Positions 34,088-45,384 of a DNA stretch of 63,415 bases are shown one piece after another. Position 1 is the first letter of the stretch, and every line of letters begins with the position of its first letter. A program made the position numbers and the translations under genes. The notes under the pieces were generated by a model. The model made no database searches. It worked only from the letters and a program-made list of their open reading frames with translations, and was not told the DNA's origin. The DNA is from Polynucleobacter sp. (GTDB lineage: Bacteria; Pseudomonadota; Gammaproteobacteria; Burkholderiales; Burkholderiaceae): assembly GCF_018500155.2 (NCBI RefSeq), contig NZ_JAHBAK020000007.1, positions 1-63,415 on the forward strand, written 5' to 3'.

Positions 34088-36432
34088 ATTTTTTCGAATT
34101 ACATTTCCCTCGAGCTGCTCGATGCATCGTTAAATCCTTGTTGGTATTGACGGTTGGTTTTAGCTTGAACGCATTTGCGGCCGATTCTTTTGTGGTAAAG
34201 GATATTCGTGTTGAGGGCCTGCAACGTGTTGAGCCAGGAACTGTATTTAGCTATTTGCCTGTACAAGTAGGTGACAAGTTCACCGAAGAAAAAGGCGCAG
34301 AAGCGATTAAAGTTTTGTATAGCACAGGATTTTTTAGGGATGTGCAAATTCAGGCACAGGGCGATGTATTGATCGTTATTGTTGATGAGCGCCCAACCAT
34401 TTCTCGCATTGAATTTACGGGAATGAAAGAGTTTGATCCTGAAGTTGTGCGTAAGTCACTCAAGGCAGTAGGCGTTGCTGAAGCGCGTTTTTATGACAAG
34501 GCCTTGATCGACAAAGCAGAGCAAGAGTTAAAACGTCAATATGTGGGTAAGGGCATGTTTGCCGCTGAGGTGGTTGCGACAGTCACCCCAGTAGAGCGCA
34601 ATCAAGTTGCGGTCTATTTCAATATTGATGAAGGTCCCGTTGCCAAAATTGAGGAAATCACTTTTATTGGTAATGAGGCCTTTAGCGAAGGCACCTTAAG
34701 AAGTGAGATGCAGCTTAAAACAGGTGGATGGTTGTCTTGGTATAGCAAAGACAACCTATATTCAAAACAAAAATTAACCGCCGACCTAGAAACCATTCGC
34801 TCCTATTATTTAAATCGCGGATATTTAGAGTTCGTGATTGAGTCAACTCAGGTCTCCATTACTCCTGATAAAAAAGGCATTTACTTAACGATTAGTATTC
34901 GTGAAGGTAAAAAATTTACGGTTAAGGACATTCGCTTAGCTGGTGAGCTATTAGGTAAAGAGGCTGAGTTTCAGCAGCTGATTGTGCTCAAGCCGGGTGA
35001 TACATTCTCATCAGCTAAGTTAACTGAAAGTACAAAAGCAATTGCAGAGGTGCTGGGTAACTATGGATATGCTTTCGCTACGATTAATCCTCAGCCTGAC
35101 ATTCGCCGTGACTTGGCTGAAGTAGATCTCACGCTGGTTGTGGATCCTGGTCGTCGAATTTATGTCCGCAAAGTCGAGATTTCAGGTAATGCAAAAACGC
35201 GCGATATGGTAATTCGTCGCGAAATGCGCCAATTTGAAAGTTCATGGTTTGATGGTGACAAGATAGAGTTATCTAAGAAGCGTTTAAATCGCCTAGGTTA
35301 TTTCACAGAGACTGACGTTAGCACTCAAGATGTGCCGGGATCTCCTGATCAGGTGGATGTAAATGTGAAGGTTACCGAGAAGCCTACCGGAGCTATCAGC
35401 ATTGGTGCTGGCTTCTCCTCAACCGAAAAACTCATATTGACTGCCGGTATTAATCAAGACAATGCTTTTGGTACGGGTACTTCAGTTGGATTAAATGTGG
35501 CGGTTGGTAAGATCAATCAGAACTTGACGCTGTCGAACTACGATCCTTACTTTACCGAGGATGGCATCAGTCGCTACACCGATTTGTACTACCGCTCATC
35601 CAAGCCGTTGTATTACGTTGGCGATCCTGATTATCAAATTAAGTCTGTTGGTTCTAACATTAAGTTTGGCGTCCCTTACACTGAAGTAGATCGAGTCTTC
35701 TTTGGAACGGGTGTGGAAGGGTTTCAGATTAAGACCACTTCTAACACGCCAACACCTTATTTAACCTACGCCCAAGACTACGGTATTCCAGCTCCTGGTT
35801 ATCCAGGAACGCTCACAACCTATAACGTGCCATTAACAGTGGGTTGGTCTCGTGATGGTCGTGATAGCGCATTGATTCCATCAGATGGTTCTTTAGAGCA
35901 GCTCTCTGGTGAAGTGGGTACGCCAGTAGGTAATATGACTTTCTATCGTATCTATGGTCAGTACCAGAAATACCATTCATTCTCTAAAGGAAATATCCTT
36001 TCATTTAATGGTGAGGTTGGATATGGCCAGGGGTATGGGAAGTATCCCTTCCCGATTACGAAAAACTATTATGTTGGTGGCATTGGATCTGTCCGTGGTT
36101 ATGCACCAGGCTCGCTTGGTCCGCAGTATTACAACACCGTCATTGGTGCTTACCAGCCTACTGGTGGTCAATCCAAAATCGTGACCAATCTCGAATACAC
36201 CGTGCCAGTTCCAGGCTCTGGCGTTGATAAGACGCTGCGTGTCTTTGGCTTCGTTGATGGCGGTAATGCTTTTGGGGAGCACCTCAATCTCGTATTAAGA
36301 TACTCATATGGTTTGGGTATATCATGGATATCACCACTTGGACCGCTGAAGTTTAGTTATGGTATTCCTATCAAGGCTCAGCCAACGGATAACATACAGC
36401 GTTTGCAGTTCCAGGTTGGTACGGCGTTTTAA
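34084..36432 (+). CDS. bamA: outer membrane protein assembly factor BamA
   Basis: BamA is the central beta-barrel of the BAM complex, which inserts outer-membrane proteins. The 782-residue protein has a signal peptide (about 1-32, cleavage after AFA), five POTRA domains to about residue 430, and a 16-stranded barrel ending with a terminal Phe. The barrel contains the family VRGY motif (GIGSVRGYAPGSLG). The TTG start overlaps the rseP stop (TTGA). skp and the lipid A genes follow, as in E. coli. Confidence 0.97.
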   Translation: MNFFELHFPRAARCIVKSLLVLTVGFSLNAFAADSFVVKDIRVEGLQRVEPGTVFSYLPVQVGDKFTEEKGAEAIKVLYSTGFFRDVQIQAQGDVLIVIVDERPTISRIEFTGMKEFDPEVVRKSLKAVGVAEARFYDKALIDKAEQELKRQYVGKGMFAAEVVATVTPVERNQVAVYFNIDEGPVAKIEEITFIGNEAFSEGTLRSEMQLKTGGWLSWYSKDNLYSKQKLTADLETIRSYYLNRGYLEFVIESTQVSITPDKKGIYLTISIREGKKFTVKDIRLAGELLGKEAEFQQLIVLKPGDTFSSAKLTESTKAIAEVLGNYGYAFATINPQPDIRRDLAEVDLTLVVDPGRRIYVRKVEISGNAKTRDMVIRREMRQFESSWFDGDKIELSKKRLNRLGYFTETDVSTQDVPGSPDQVDVNVKVTEKPTGAISIGAGFSSTEKLILTAGINQDNAFGTGTSVGLNVAVGKINQNLTLSNYDPYFTEDGISRYTDLYYRSSKPLYYVGDPDYQIKSVGSNIKFGVPYTEVDRVFFGTGVEGFQIKTTSNTPTPYLTYAQDYGIPAPGYPGTLTTYNVPLTVGWSRDGRDSALIPSDGSLEQLSGEVGTPVGNMTFYRIYGQYQKYHSFSKGNILSFNGEVGYGQGYGKYPFPITKNYYVGGIGSVRGYAPGSLGPQYYNTVIGAYQPTGGQSKIVTNLEYTVPVPGSGVDKTLRVFGFVDGGNAFGEHLNLVLRYSYGLGISWISPLGPLKFSYGIPIKAQPTDNIQRLQFQVGTAF

Positions 36433-36450
36433 TTGTTCAAGGAAAGTTTT

Positions 36451-36975
36451 ATGAATCGTCTTTTTATAAAGTGGACTCAATATAGCCTGATGGCACTCGC
36501 AATGGGATTGACTACCCAGGCCGCATTTGCTCAAGATTCTGGTACACGAGTAGGCGCTGTTAATGTGGATAAAGTATTTAACGAATCCAATATGGCCAAG
36601 CAGAGCCAGGCGAAACTTGAAAATGAATTTGCTAAACGTCAAAACGAATTACGTGCTGCAATCGAAAAGATTAAAGCAGCAGCAGAGAAGCTTGATCGCG
36701 ATGGCGCGGTGATGAGTGAAGCAGAGCGTTCAAAGCGTCAGCGTGATCTAGCTGAGCAAGATCGTGAACTGCAACGTAAGCAACGCGAATACAACGAAGA
36801 CTTAAACCAACGCAATTTTGAAGAGCGTGCCAAGGTTGCTGAAAAAGCAAATATGGCACTCAAGCAAATTGCTGAGCAGAAAAAATTGGACATCATTATT
36901 CAGGATCCTGCATACGCTAATCCTAAATCCGATGTTACGGATGATGTCATCAAGGTTCTGAACAGTCTCAAGTAA
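36451..36975 (+). CDS. skp: OmpH/Skp family periplasmic chaperone
   Basis: Skp holds unfolded outer-membrane proteins in the periplasm on their way to BamA. From ATG 36451 it has 174 residues: a signal peptide cleaved after AFA27, then long charged helices (tentacles) over about 55-145. The start is supported by AAGGA seven bases upstream. A TTG at 36433 would add six residues. It lies between bamA and lpxD, the standard position of skp. Confidence 0.95.
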   Translation: MNRLFIKWTQYSLMALAMGLTTQAAFAQDSGTRVGAVNVDKVFNESNMAKQSQAKLENEFAKRQNELRAAIEKIKAAAEKLDRDGAVMSEAERSKRQRDLAEQDRELQRKQREYNEDLNQRNFEERAKVAEKANMALKQIAEQKKLDIIIQDPAYANPKSDVTDDVIKVLNSLK

Positions 36976-36978
36976 TTT

Positions 36979-38031
36979 ATGCCTACCGCCATTGAGCTGG
37001 CCAATCAGTTTCAAGCAAGCTTGGTGGGGGAGGCCTCTAGCCCCTTCGTTGGTCTTGCCCCTCTAGAGCAGGCAAGACCCGACCAGATTTCTTTCTTATC
37101 AAATCCGTTATATCGCCAGCAAGCCTCTCAGAGTAATGCAGGCGCTTTGATTGTCAGTAAGTCAGATTTAGAGTTTCTCCAGTCACAGTCAGCTGGCGCA
37201 AAAGAGCAGCGCGTTTATTTTGTCTCCCAAAATCCTTACGCCACGTTTGCGCGTATGGCCCAGTATTTTGCTAAGCAGGGCACTCCAGCAAATGTACCTG
37301 GGATTCATAACAGCGCAGTCATTGATGCAACAGCTATCGTGCCAAATTCTTGTCACATAGGTCCTTTTGTGCAAATAGGGGCCGGTGTGAAGCTAGGCGA
37401 GCGTGTCAGTATTTTAGGTAATACGACAATTGCTCGAAATGCACAGATTGCTGACGATACTGTGATTTACCCAAATGTATCGATTTACTATGGCTCGAGC
37501 ATTGGTGAACGTTGCATTATTCATAGCGGTGCTGTGATTGGTTCAGATGGTTTTGGTTTTGCTCCGGACTTTTCGGCTAGTGGCGTTGAATGGGTCAAGA
37601 TTCCACAAACAGGCAATGTCGTCATTGGCAATGATGTAGAGATTGGGGCATCCACAACCATTGATCGTGGTGCCATGAGTGATACGGTTATTGGTGCCGG
37701 TACCAAAATCGATAATCAAGTGCAAATTGCTCACAATGTGGTGATTGGCAATGGTTGTGTGATAGCGGGATGCGCCGCCATTTCTGGTAGCACCAAGATT
37801 GGCAACTTTTGCATTATTGGCGGTGCCGCAAATTTCGCAGGCCATTTAACCATTGCAGATCGCACAACAGTTTCTGGTAACACTTCTATCATTCGCTCAA
37901 TTGTAGAGCCGGGGCAGCATTTCACCGGCGTCTATCCCTCTATGCTGCATGCCGCTTGGGAGAAAAATGCCGCGATTCTTCGTGGTCTAGATAAAATACG
38001 CCAACGCCTGCGTTTATTGGATAAAAAATAG
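36979..38031 (+). CDS. lpxD: UDP-3-O-acylglucosamine N-acyltransferase
   Basis: LpxD adds the N-linked hydroxyacyl chain to UDP-3-O-acyl-glucosamine in lipid A synthesis. The 350-residue protein has an N-terminal uridine-binding domain and a left-handed beta-helix of hexapeptide repeats from about 105 to 310. The catalytic His region is [16 protein letters not shown] near 245. It starts three bases after the skp stop. Confidence 0.97.
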   Translation: MPTAIELANQFQASLVGEASSPFVGLAPLEQARPDQISFLSNPLYRQQASQSNAGALIVSKSDLEFLQSQSAGAKEQRVYFVSQNPYATFARMAQYFAKQGTPANVPGIHNSAVIDATAIVPNSCHIGPFVQIGAGVKLGERVSILGNTTIARNAQIADDTVIYPNVSIYYGSSIGERCIIHSGAVIGSDGFGFAPDFSASGVEWVKIPQTGNVVIGNDVEIGASTTIDRGAMSDTVIGAGTKIDNQVQIAHNVVIGNGCVIAGCAAISGSTKIGNFCIIGGAANFAGHLTIADRTTVSGNTSIIRSIVEPGQHFTGVYPSMLHAAWEKNAAILRGLDKIRQRLRLLDKK

Positions 38032-38086
38032 GCTTTGGGGTCTTAGACCTTTTGATCAATATATATTAACTTTGACTAGGTAATTT

Positions 38087-38536
38087 ATGAGCACACCAAT
38101 TGCGATTGATATCAATAAGATTCTCCAATTGCTTCCACATCGCTATCCCTTTCTATTGGTGGATCGCGTGTTAGAAATTACCCCACGTGAAACAATCACG
38201 GCCTTGAAAAATGTCACAATGAATGAACCTTTTTTTCAAGGTCATTTTCCAGAATTTCCGGTGATGCCAGGCGTACTCATCATTGAGGCTTTGGCTCAAA
38301 CCGCTGCGTTACTAACATTTTCTGAAGAGCGTGCAGAAGATGCAATTTATTACTTTGCCGGCATAGATGGAGCTCGTTTTAAAAAACCTGTACTTCCTGG
38401 GGATCAACTCATCATGACTGCGAAATTAGAACGTGGTCGCGCAGGAATTTATAAATTTGCAGTGCAAGCAACCGTAGATGGCGAAATCGCTGCAGAAGCA
38501 AATATCACCTGTGCAGTTCGTACGAAGGGTGCGTAA
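38087..38536 (+). CDS. fabZ: 3-hydroxyacyl-[acyl-carrier-protein] dehydratase
   Basis: FabZ dehydrates 3-hydroxyacyl-ACP in fatty acid elongation and competes with LpxA and LpxD for hydroxyacyl-ACP. The 149-residue hot-dog-fold protein has [13 protein letters not shown] and the catalytic stretch [20 protein letters not shown]. The stop shares one base with the lpxA ATG (TAATG). The family is placed between lpxD and lpxA in most proteobacteria. Confidence 0.97.
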   Translation: MSTPIAIDINKILQLLPHRYPFLLVDRVLEITPRETITALKNVTMNEPFFQGHFPEFPVMPGVLIIEALAQTAALLTFSEERAEDAIYYFAGIDGARFKKPVLPGDQLIMTAKLERGRAGIYKFAVQATVDGEIAAEANITCAVRTKGA

Positions 38537-39333
38537 TGACTCTTATTCATGCAACTGCTGTAGTAGATAGTAAGGCTGAGCTTGCTAGCGACGTCGAGAT
38601 TGGGCCTTATTCAGTCATTGGACCCAATGTAAAAATTGGCTCAGGTACCAAAGTAGGTTCGCACACGGTGATTGAGGGTTACACCACTATTGGAGCAAAT
38701 AATTCCTTTGCTCACTTTGCCTCTATAGGCGGACCACCTCAAGATATGAAATATCGTGGTGAACCAACTCAATTGATCATTGGGGATCGCAATACGATTC
38801 GTGAATTCACAACAATTCATACGGGAACGTCGCAAGATCTCGGTATTACGCGTATTGGTAATGACAACTGGATCATGGCTTATGTTCACATCGCGCATGA
38901 TTGTCAGGTGGGGAATCACACCATTTTCTCCAGCAATGCACAGATTGCTGGTCACGTCTTGGTAGATGATTGGGCCATTATGGGCGGCATGTCTGGCGTG
39001 CATCAGTTTGTGCGTATTGGACAACATGCGATGTTGGGTGGCGCGTCTGCGTTAGTGCAAGATATCCCCCCTTTTGTTATTGCTGCTGGTGATAAAGCAT
39101 CTCCTCATGGCATTAATGTAGAAGGCTTAAAGCGTCGCGGCTTTTCTAGTGAAACCATCACGGCACTGCGTCAAGCCTATAAAGTGCTCTATAAAGATGG
39201 CCTTAGTTTTGAGGATGCAAAGGTAGAAATTCAGAAAATGGTGGCGGCGCATGCAGCCGACCAAGCCACCGCTGAAAAATTAGCGCAGTTTCATGACTTT
39301 ATCGCCGCCTCTACCCGTGGCATCATTCGGTAA
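38536..39333 (+). CDS. lpxA: UDP-N-acetylglucosamine acyltransferase
   Basis: LpxA catalyses the first lipid A step, adding a 3-hydroxyacyl chain to UDP-GlcNAc. The 265-residue protein is a left-handed beta-helix with hexapeptide repeats through about residue 185, then a helical C-terminal domain. The catalytic His lies in AYVHIAHDC near residue 120. It starts on the fabZ stop codon. Size matches the family (about 262). Confidence 0.97.
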   Translation: MTLIHATAVVDSKAELASDVEIGPYSVIGPNVKIGSGTKVGSHTVIEGYTTIGANNSFAHFASIGGPPQDMKYRGEPTQLIIGDRNTIREFTTIHTGTSQDLGITRIGNDNWIMAYVHIAHDCQVGNHTIFSSNAQIAGHVLVDDWAIMGGMSGVHQFVRIGQHAMLGGASALVQDIPPFVIAAGDKASPHGINVEGLKRRGFSSETITALRQAYKVLYKDGLSFEDAKVEIQKMVAAHAADQATAEKLAQFHDFIAASTRGIIR

Positions 39334-39346
39334 CACTGGAGATGCT

Positions 39347-40540
39347 TTGCCAAAGTTAGCTTGTGTAGCTGGCGAACCCTCTGGTGACCTACTCGCTGCA
39401 CCAGTTCTAAGCGCATTAAATCAAATTCCCGATATGGCTGGGATTGAGGTCTACGGTATTGGTGGCCCGAGAATGCAGGCAGAAGGCATGCGTTCAGATT
39501 GGCCCATGGAAACCTTAAGCGTGCGTGGCTATGTTGAAGCGATTAAACAGTTGCCCGTGATTTTAAAAGTGCGCAAAGAACTGATTCATCAGTTACTTGG
39601 ACATGATCGACCCGATGTATTTTTAGGAGTGGATGCGCCAGACTTTAATTTGGGTGTGGAGTTGAAATTGCGTCAGGCGGGAATTCCGACAATGCATCTA
39701 GTATCTCCGTCAATTTGGGCATGGAGGGCAGGGCGCATTAAAAAGATAGCGCAAGCAGTTGATCGCATGCTCTGCATATTTCCGTTTGAAACCAAAATAT
39801 ATGATGCAGCAGGGGTTGCCTCTACTTATGTTGGTCATCCACTTGCTAGTGAAATACCGCTTGAGCCAAATCCTCAGGAGGCAAAAGAAAAGCTATGCCA
39901 TCGCCTTCATATTTCAGCGCAAGCGCTTGATGGCCTGGTGGTTGCAGTTCTTCCTGGTAGCAGAACATCTGAAATTGAATTTATTGCCCCAGTCTTTTTC
40001 AAGACCATCGAATTGCTTGCTGAGCAATTAAAAGGGCAGAAACTATATTTTGTGATACCGGTTGCCGCCCCTCACTTGCGTAGTGCGCTAGAGCGACTAT
40101 TACAAGAGACAAAACATACCCATCCTGAGATACAAATTTATTTGGTGGATGGGATGGCGGATGAAGTACTTGAATCGTCAGATGTGGTGTTGATTGCAAG
40201 CGGCACCGCAACCTTGCAAGCCGCTCTATGGAAAAAGCCTATGGTGATTTCTTATAAAGTACCATGGTTAACTGCGCAGATTATGAAGCGCCAAGGATAT
40301 TTACCATACGTGGGTTTGCCCAATATTTTATGTGGTGAGTTTGTTGTGCCAGAGTTATTGCAAGATGACGCAACTCCTGAAAAATTATCCAAAGCCTTGC
40401 AAGATTGGTTAAATAATCCAGCTAAAGTTTCTAGTCTTAAGGATCGCTTTGCGCAATTGCACGGAAGTCTGCGCCGTCCAACAGGTCTATTGGTTGCCCA
40501 AGCGGTTGCTCAAACGATCGCCAATCATAAAAAACATTAG
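39347..40540 (+). CDS. lpxB: lipid A disaccharide synthase
   Basis: LpxB joins UDP-diacylglucosamine to lipid X to form the lipid A disaccharide. It is a family 19 glycosyltransferase. I start it at TTG 39347 ([17 protein letters not shown]), because GGAG lies five bases upstream and the family begins just before VAGEPSGD. This gives 397 residues. The open frame runs back to ATG 39293, inside lpxA. Other conserved blocks include [17 protein letters not shown] and [10 protein letters not shown]. Confidence 0.95.
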   Translation: MPKLACVAGEPSGDLLAAPVLSALNQIPDMAGIEVYGIGGPRMQAEGMRSDWPMETLSVRGYVEAIKQLPVILKVRKELIHQLLGHDRPDVFLGVDAPDFNLGVELKLRQAGIPTMHLVSPSIWAWRAGRIKKIAQAVDRMLCIFPFETKIYDAAGVASTYVGHPLASEIPLEPNPQEAKEKLCHRLHISAQALDGLVVAVLPGSRTSEIEFIAPVFFKTIELLAEQLKGQKLYFVIPVAAPHLRSALERLLQETKHTHPEIQIYLVDGMADEVLESSDVVLIASGTATLQAALWKKPMVISYKVPWLTAQIMKRQGYLPYVGLPNILCGEFVVPELLQDDATPEKLSKALQDWLNNPAKVSSLKDRFAQLHGSLRRPTGLLVAQAVAQTIANHKKH

Positions 40541-40548
40541 GCATCTTG

Positions 40549-41139
40549 ATGAGCGAGATTTTAATTTGTGGAGTGGATGAAGCGGGTAGGGGTCCATTAG
40601 TAGGCGCGGTAGTGGCTGGCGCTGTTGTGCTTGACCCTGCTAATCCTATTGCAGGCTTAAAAGATTCAAAGAAGCTGACTGCCGCTAAGCGAGAGTTTTT
40701 GTATGAACAAATACTGGAGAAGTCCAGGGCATGGGGGATTGGTGAAGCAAGCCCCGCAGAAATTGACCAGCTCAACATATTGCAGGCAACCATGTTGGCA
40801 ATGCGACGCGCCATTGAAGATTTATCTTTACGTTTAGGGAAGTGGCCTGATACTGCTTTAATTGATGGTAATCGCTGCCCAGAGTTGCCAATTCCTGCAC
40901 AAGCGATTATCAAAGGGGATGCAAAAGAACCTGCTATTTCTGCCGCATCAATTTTGGCAAAAGTGACACGTGATCGTCAAATGCAACTCCTGCACGAACG
41001 TCATCCTGAGTATGGGTTTGCGCAGCATATGGGTTATCCTACTGAGGCACACTTTGAGGCTCTTTTGCAATACGGTGCATGCGATCAACATCGACGTAGT
41101 TTTTCACCGGTGCGCAAAGTACTGGAATCCAAGGCGTAA
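40549..41139 (+). CDS. rnhB: ribonuclease HII
   Basis: RNase HII cuts the RNA strand of RNA-DNA hybrids, including single ribonucleotides in DNA. The 196-residue protein has the catalytic Asp10-Glu11 in [12 protein letters not shown], a further Asp in LIDGNRCP, and the ILAKVTRDR segment. An adjacent TTG at 40546 precedes ATG 40549; the ATG is more likely. It lies eight bases after lpxB, as in many proteobacteria. Confidence 0.97.
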   Translation: MSEILICGVDEAGRGPLVGAVVAGAVVLDPANPIAGLKDSKKLTAAKREFLYEQILEKSRAWGIGEASPAEIDQLNILQATMLAMRRAIEDLSLRLGKWPDTALIDGNRCPELPIPAQAIIKGDAKEPAISAASILAKVTRDRQMQLLHERHPEYGFAQHMGYPTEAHFEALLQYGACDQHRRSFSPVRKVLESKA

Positions 41140-41145
41140 ACACCA

Positions 41146-41970
41146 ATGAACTTTGAAGTGATCTCCTCTAAAGATAATTCTTTATTTAAGGAGATGCGAC
41201 TTTTGCAGGCAACAGGTGCAAAAGGCCAGAAGGCGAGAACTGCTGGCGGGCATGCCTTACTTGAGGGAATTCATCTCGTGCAAACATGGGTGGGAGACCC
41301 CGCGTTAAAGACCTTGATCACATCAGAGATTGGATTAAAGAATGGCGAAATTGCAGAAGCTGTCTATACCCATTTGGAGATTTGCCCCTTAACTAAGGTA
41401 TATCAGCTCGATAGTGCGCTTTGGGATCTCTTGAGTGATTTGGTTAACGCACCACATATTGCAGGCTTATTGAATTTGCCAAAGTCCACCCTGACTCCAC
41501 CACAATCGATCGGAACTATAGAGGGCGATATTGTCATATTGGACCGCATACAAGATGCGGGCAATGTTGGCACGATATTACGCACGGCAGCTGCAGCAGG
41601 ATTTACAAAAGTGTTAGCGCTCTCCGGATGTGCTCATCTTTGGTCAAGTAAAGTGTTGCGTGCTGGAATGGGTGCCCATCGCCTACTCGATCTTTATGAA
41701 GGCTGGACAACCCAGCAGATGTTGAGCGCTGTTACAGCGCCCTTATTGGCGACCAGCGCAGAGGCAAGTTGTGATCTTTATGACCTGAAAGAGCAGTTAT
41801 TGCATCCAGTCGCCTGGGTGATGGGCAGTGAGGGGCGCGGCGTTTCAGAGGAGATCTTGGCGCAATCAAGGACAATATCAATTCCTATTGATCCACGACT
41901 AGAGTCTTTAAACGTCTCGATTGCAGCAGCAGTATGTTTGTTCGAGACGGTACGTGTAAGAAGTTATTGA
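41146..41970 (+). CDS. TrmH/SpoU-family RNA 2'-O-methyltransferase
   Basis: This SPOUT-class enzyme transfers methyl from S-adenosylmethionine to a ribose 2'-OH of rRNA or tRNA. The 274-residue protein has an N-terminal substrate-binding domain and the three SpoU motifs: DRIQDAGNVGTILRTAAAAG, VMGSEGRGVSEEIL, and IPIDPRLESLNVSIAAAVCLFE-type sequence with the knot. The exact RNA target (for example RlmB or TsnR-like) cannot be assigned. It starts six bases after rnhB and is convergent with ppsR, 13 bases away. Confidence 0.9.
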   Translation: MNFEVISSKDNSLFKEMRLLQATGAKGQKARTAGGHALLEGIHLVQTWVGDPALKTLITSEIGLKNGEIAEAVYTHLEICPLTKVYQLDSALWDLLSDLVNAPHIAGLLNLPKSTLTPPQSIGTIEGDIVILDRIQDAGNVGTILRTAAAAGFTKVLALSGCAHLWSSKVLRAGMGAHRLLDLYEGWTTQQMLSAVTAPLLATSAEASCDLYDLKEQLLHPVAWVMGSEGRGVSEEILAQSRTISIPIDPRLESLNVSIAAAVCLFETVRVRSY

Positions 41971-41983
41971 ATGACGTTATCTG

Positions 41984-42811
41984 TCACCCCAAAATCGTTT
42001 TATCTGACTTAATTGCTTGCAGTACGGTTGTGGCAATTTCTTCAATGGATTTGCTCGTGGTCATTACCCACGGAATTGACTGCTTTTTCATCATGGCTGT
42101 CGCTTCATTAATCTCATAGCGGCAATTTTCTAATTTTGCGTAGTTGCTTCCAGGGCGACGCTCATTGCGTATCTCGGAAAGACGCTCGGCATCAATCATC
42201 AGACCAAAGATTTTTTGTCGATGGGGAATCAGATCTTTAGGTAGCTGGCCGCGCTCAAAATCTTCCGGTATTAATGGGTAGTTCGCTGCCTTTAGACCAT
42301 ACTGCATCGCTAAATACAGGCTGGTTGGTGTCTTGCCAACCCGAGAAATGCCAACCAAGATGACATCTGCATCTGAAAGGTTTTGATTGGACTGCCCATC
42401 ATCATGAGCTAATGAATAGTTGATGGCCTCAATACGATTTTTGTAGGCTTCTGTATCCGCGTTATGGTGTAAGCGATTCATGGCATGCGTAGATTTCATG
42501 CCCAATGCCTCTTCTAATGGCGCTACGAAGGTTTGGAACATATCTAGAATTAGTCCATTGGCTTTAGCAACAATCGCATTGAGCTCAGAATTCACTAAAG
42601 TGGTGAATACGATTGGTCGCACCCCATACTTACTAGCAGCCTGGTTAATACTTTGGACGGCCTCATGGGCTTTATCTACGCTATCGACAAATGGAATGCG
42701 GATGTGCTTAAAGCTGGCTTCAAATTGAGCCAATATGGACTGGCTAAAGTTCTCAGCGGTAATACCGGTGCCGTCTGAGACGATAAAGACGATATGGGTT
42801 TCTGTAGACAT
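41984..42811 (-). CDS. ppsR: phosphoenolpyruvate synthase regulatory protein (PSRP)
   Basis: PSRP is a bifunctional ADP-dependent kinase and pyrophosphorylase that switches phosphoenolpyruvate synthase off and on. The 275-residue protein has the N-terminal segment FIVSDGTGITAE and the P-loop-like VGISRVGKTPTSLYLA near residue 150. YPLIPED, also family-conserved, follows. It is divergent from its substrate gene ppsA, with 106 bases between, which fits regulation of one by the other. Confidence 0.96.
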   Translation of the reverse strand: MSTETHIVFIVSDGTGITAENFSQSILAQFEASFKHIRIPFVDSVDKAHEAVQSINQAASKYGVRPIVFTTLVNSELNAIVAKANGLILDMFQTFVAPLEEALGMKSTHAMNRLHHNADTEAYKNRIEAINYSLAHDDGQSNQNLSDADVILVGISRVGKTPTSLYLAMQYGLKAANYPLIPEDFERGQLPKDLIPHRQKIFGLMIDAERLSEIRNERRPGSNYAKLENCRYEINEATAMMKKQSIPWVMTTSKSIEEIATTVLQAIKSDKTILG

Positions 42812-42917
42812 TAATTTAGCCTAAAAGTGGGGGTCAGCACTACAATAGAAGCATATTAAAGTAAGTCGTATTTTAGGCGACAGCTAGACCAGTTTTTTAA
42901 TCTTTAGAGAGTATTTT
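42812..42917. promoter_or_regulatory. ppsR-ppsA divergent control region
   Basis: The 106 bases between the two genes hold an inverted repeat: GCCTAAAA at 42819-42826 and TTTTAGGC at 42871-42878, with 44 bases between. The arms lie beside each gene start, so a regulator binding both could act on both promoters. A TACAAT (42841-42846) may be a -10 for ppsA, but no good -35 accompanies it. Confidence 0.4.
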
Positions 42918-45323
42918 ATGTCCAACCAACAGCAACAAAATAGCAGTGTGGCAGATGCCTATGTATTGCCTTTTGAGCAACTCCGTATGACCGACGTTGA
43001 GTCGGTCGGAGGAAAGAATGCTTCACTTGGAGAGATGATTTCTCAGCTGGCTTCAACCGGCGTGCGAGTACCAACTGGTTTTGCTACCACGGCATTGGCA
43101 TTTCGTGATTTTCTAAAACATAACAATCTGACTGAGCGCATTCAACAGCGTTTGGAAGGATTGAATATTGATGATGTGCGTGCGTTAGCTGAGGCTGGTG
43201 CTCAAATTCGTCAGTGGATAGAAACAGCCCCTTTTCAGCCAAGATTAGAGGAAGAGATCCGCAAGGCATTTGCTGTTCTGGATGATTCTGGCAAAGGCTC
43301 TTTTGCAGTGCGTTCTTCTGCTACCGCCGAAGACTTGCCTGATGCCTCATTTGCTGGCCAACAAGAAACTTTCCTGAACGTTGAAGGCATTGAAGATGTT
43401 CTCAAGAAGATCCGCGAGGTGTTTGCTTCCCTCTATAACGATCGCGCCATCTCTTACCGTGTTCACAAAGGTTTTGCTCATGCTGAAGTTGCCCTATCAG
43501 CGGGTATTCAGCGTATGGTTCGCTCTGACCTGGGGGCTGCTGGCGTCATGTTTACCTTGGATACTGAATCAGGGTTTGAAGATGTAGTGTTCATTACCTC
43601 AAGCTACGGTTTGGGAGAGACAGTAGTGCAGGGCGCTGTGAATCCTGACGAGTTTTATGTATTCAAGACTACCTTGGCGCAAGGTAAAAAAGCCATTATT
43701 CGACGTGCATTGGGATCAAAACTCATTCAGATGCAGTTTGCACCAAAAGGTTCAGCTGAAAAAGTACAAACAGTAGATGTTGCTCCTGAGAAGCGCAATC
43801 GCTTTTCATTAGAGGATGAAGATATTGCGGAGTTGGCCAAATACGCTGTCATCATTGAGAAGCACTATGGTCGTCCTATGGATATCGAGTGGGGCAAGGA
43901 TGGTCAGGATGGACGCATTTACATCTTGCAGGCTCGTCCCGAGACAGTGAAGAGTCAAGCCGCTGGTCAAGTGGAAATGCGTTACAAGCTCAAGGGTAGC
44001 TCTAAGGTTTTAGCAAAAGGTCGTGCTATTGGTCAAAAGATCGGCGCCGGACCAGTTCGTATCATCCGTGACCCCAGCGAAATGGATCGTGTTCAGCCTG
44101 GTGATGTACTCGTTGCCGACATGACTGATCCAAATTGGGAGCCGGTCATGAAACGCGCCTCTGCAATTGTGACTAATCGTGGCGGACGTACTTGTCATGC
44201 GGCAATTATTGCGCGTGAATTGGGAGTGCCAGCAGTAGTTGGTTGCGGTGATGCCACAGAGCAATTGCAAGATGGCATGGTGGTGACGGTCTCTTGTGCA
44301 GAAGGTGACGAAGGTCACATCTACGATGGTTTGATTGAGACTGAAGTAACAGAAGTGTCCCGCGGCGTACTGCCAGAGATTCCTGTGAAGATCACCATGA
44401 ATATTGGTAATCCACAGTTAGCGTTTGATTTTTGTCAGATACCAAATGCTGGCGTTGGTTTAGCGCGTTTGGAATTCATCATCAATAATTACATTGGTGT
44501 TCATCCCCGCGCCGTACTTGAGTACCCCAATATTGATCCAGACTTAAAACGTGCTGTAGAAAGTGTGGCTCGTGGTTATGCAAGTCCAAGACAGTTTTAT
44601 GAAGATAAATTGGTTGAGGGTGTCGCAACGATTGCGGCCGCGTTTTATCCAAAACCAGTAATCGTGCGCCTTTCAGACTTTAAATCCAATGAGTACAAAA
44701 AACTGATTGGCGGATCTCGTTATGAGCCAGATGAAGAAAATCCAATGTTGGGTTTCCGTGGCGCATCACGATATGTTTCTGATGAATTTGGTGAGGCATT
44801 CGCTCTCGAGTGCTCCGCCATGAAGCGCGTACGCGAAGATATGGGTCTGGATAATGTAGAGATCATGGTGCCTTTTGTCCGCACGATTCCACAGGCGGAG
44901 CGGGTGATCGCGATGATGGAAAAGTTTGGTCTCAAGCGTGGCGTGAACGGATTGCGTCTGATTATGATGTGCGAGATTCCTTCAAATGCGATTTTGGCAG
45001 ACCAATTCCTAGAATATTTTGATGGTTTCTCTATCGGTTCAAACGATATGACTCAACTAACACTAGGTCTGGATCGCGATTCTGGAATGGAATTATTGGC
45101 GATTGATTTTGATGAGCGCGACCCTGCTGTGGAATTTATGATTGCACGCTCGATTGAAGCTTGTCGCAAACAAAATAAATATGTCGGTATTTGCGGTCAA
45201 GGGCCTTCTGACCATCCTGACTTTGCGCGCTGGTTAGTTGAAAAAGGAATTACTTCGATTTCCTTAAACCCAGATAGCGTTGTGGAGACTTGGGAAATGT
45301 TGGGTAAAAGTCTAAAAGCCTAA
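42918..45323 (+). CDS. ppsA: phosphoenolpyruvate synthase
   Basis: PpsA makes phosphoenolpyruvate from pyruvate and ATP, which allows growth on C3 acids by gluconeogenesis. The 801-residue protein has the N-terminal ATP-grasp-like domain with [10 protein letters not shown] and [20 protein letters not shown]. The phosphohistidine domain has catalytic His near residue 425 in GGRTCHAAI. The C-terminal PEP-utilising barrel ends in [13 protein letters not shown]. All are intact. It is divergent from ppsR. Confidence 0.97.
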   Translation: MSNQQQQNSSVADAYVLPFEQLRMTDVESVGGKNASLGEMISQLASTGVRVPTGFATTALAFRDFLKHNNLTERIQQRLEGLNIDDVRALAEAGAQIRQWIETAPFQPRLEEEIRKAFAVLDDSGKGSFAVRSSATAEDLPDASFAGQQETFLNVEGIEDVLKKIREVFASLYNDRAISYRVHKGFAHAEVALSAGIQRMVRSDLGAAGVMFTLDTESGFEDVVFITSSYGLGETVVQGAVNPDEFYVFKTTLAQGKKAIIRRALGSKLIQMQFAPKGSAEKVQTVDVAPEKRNRFSLEDEDIAELAKYAVIIEKHYGRPMDIEWGKDGQDGRIYILQARPETVKSQAAGQVEMRYKLKGSSKVLAKGRAIGQKIGAGPVRIIRDPSEMDRVQPGDVLVADMTDPNWEPVMKRASAIVTNRGGRTCHAAIIARELGVPAVVGCGDATEQLQDGMVVTVSCAEGDEGHIYDGLIETEVTEVSRGVLPEIPVKITMNIGNPQLAFDFCQIPNAGVGLARLEFIINNYIGVHPRAVLEYPNIDPDLKRAVESVARGYASPRQFYEDKLVEGVATIAAAFYPKPVIVRLSDFKSNEYKKLIGGSRYEPDEENPMLGFRGASRYVSDEFGEAFALECSAMKRVREDMGLDNVEIMVPFVRTIPQAERVIAMMEKFGLKRGVNGLRLIMMCEIPSNAILADQFLEYFDGFSIGSNDMTQLTLGLDRDSGMELLAIDFDERDPAVEFMIARSIEACRKQNKYVGICGQGPSDHPDFARWLVEKGITSISLNPDSVVETWEMLGKSLKA

Positions 45324-45355
45324 GGCTGATACCAAGCCCATCAATAGCAGCAATG

Positions 45356-45384
45356 AAAGCCTAGACTTTGGTCTAGGCTTTTTT
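45356..45384 (+). terminator. intrinsic terminator of ppsA
   Basis: AAAGCCTAGAC (45356-45366) and GTCTAGGCTTT (45371-45381) form a perfect stem with a TTTG loop and end in six T bases. The stop codon and final codons of the Anbu gene on the opposite strand are inside this hairpin. Confidence 0.92.

Noticed and set aside
39293-39346. LpxB start at ATG inside lpxA
   Set aside because: TTG 39347 has GGAG at ideal distance and gives the family-typical N terminus, although the longer form cannot be excluded.
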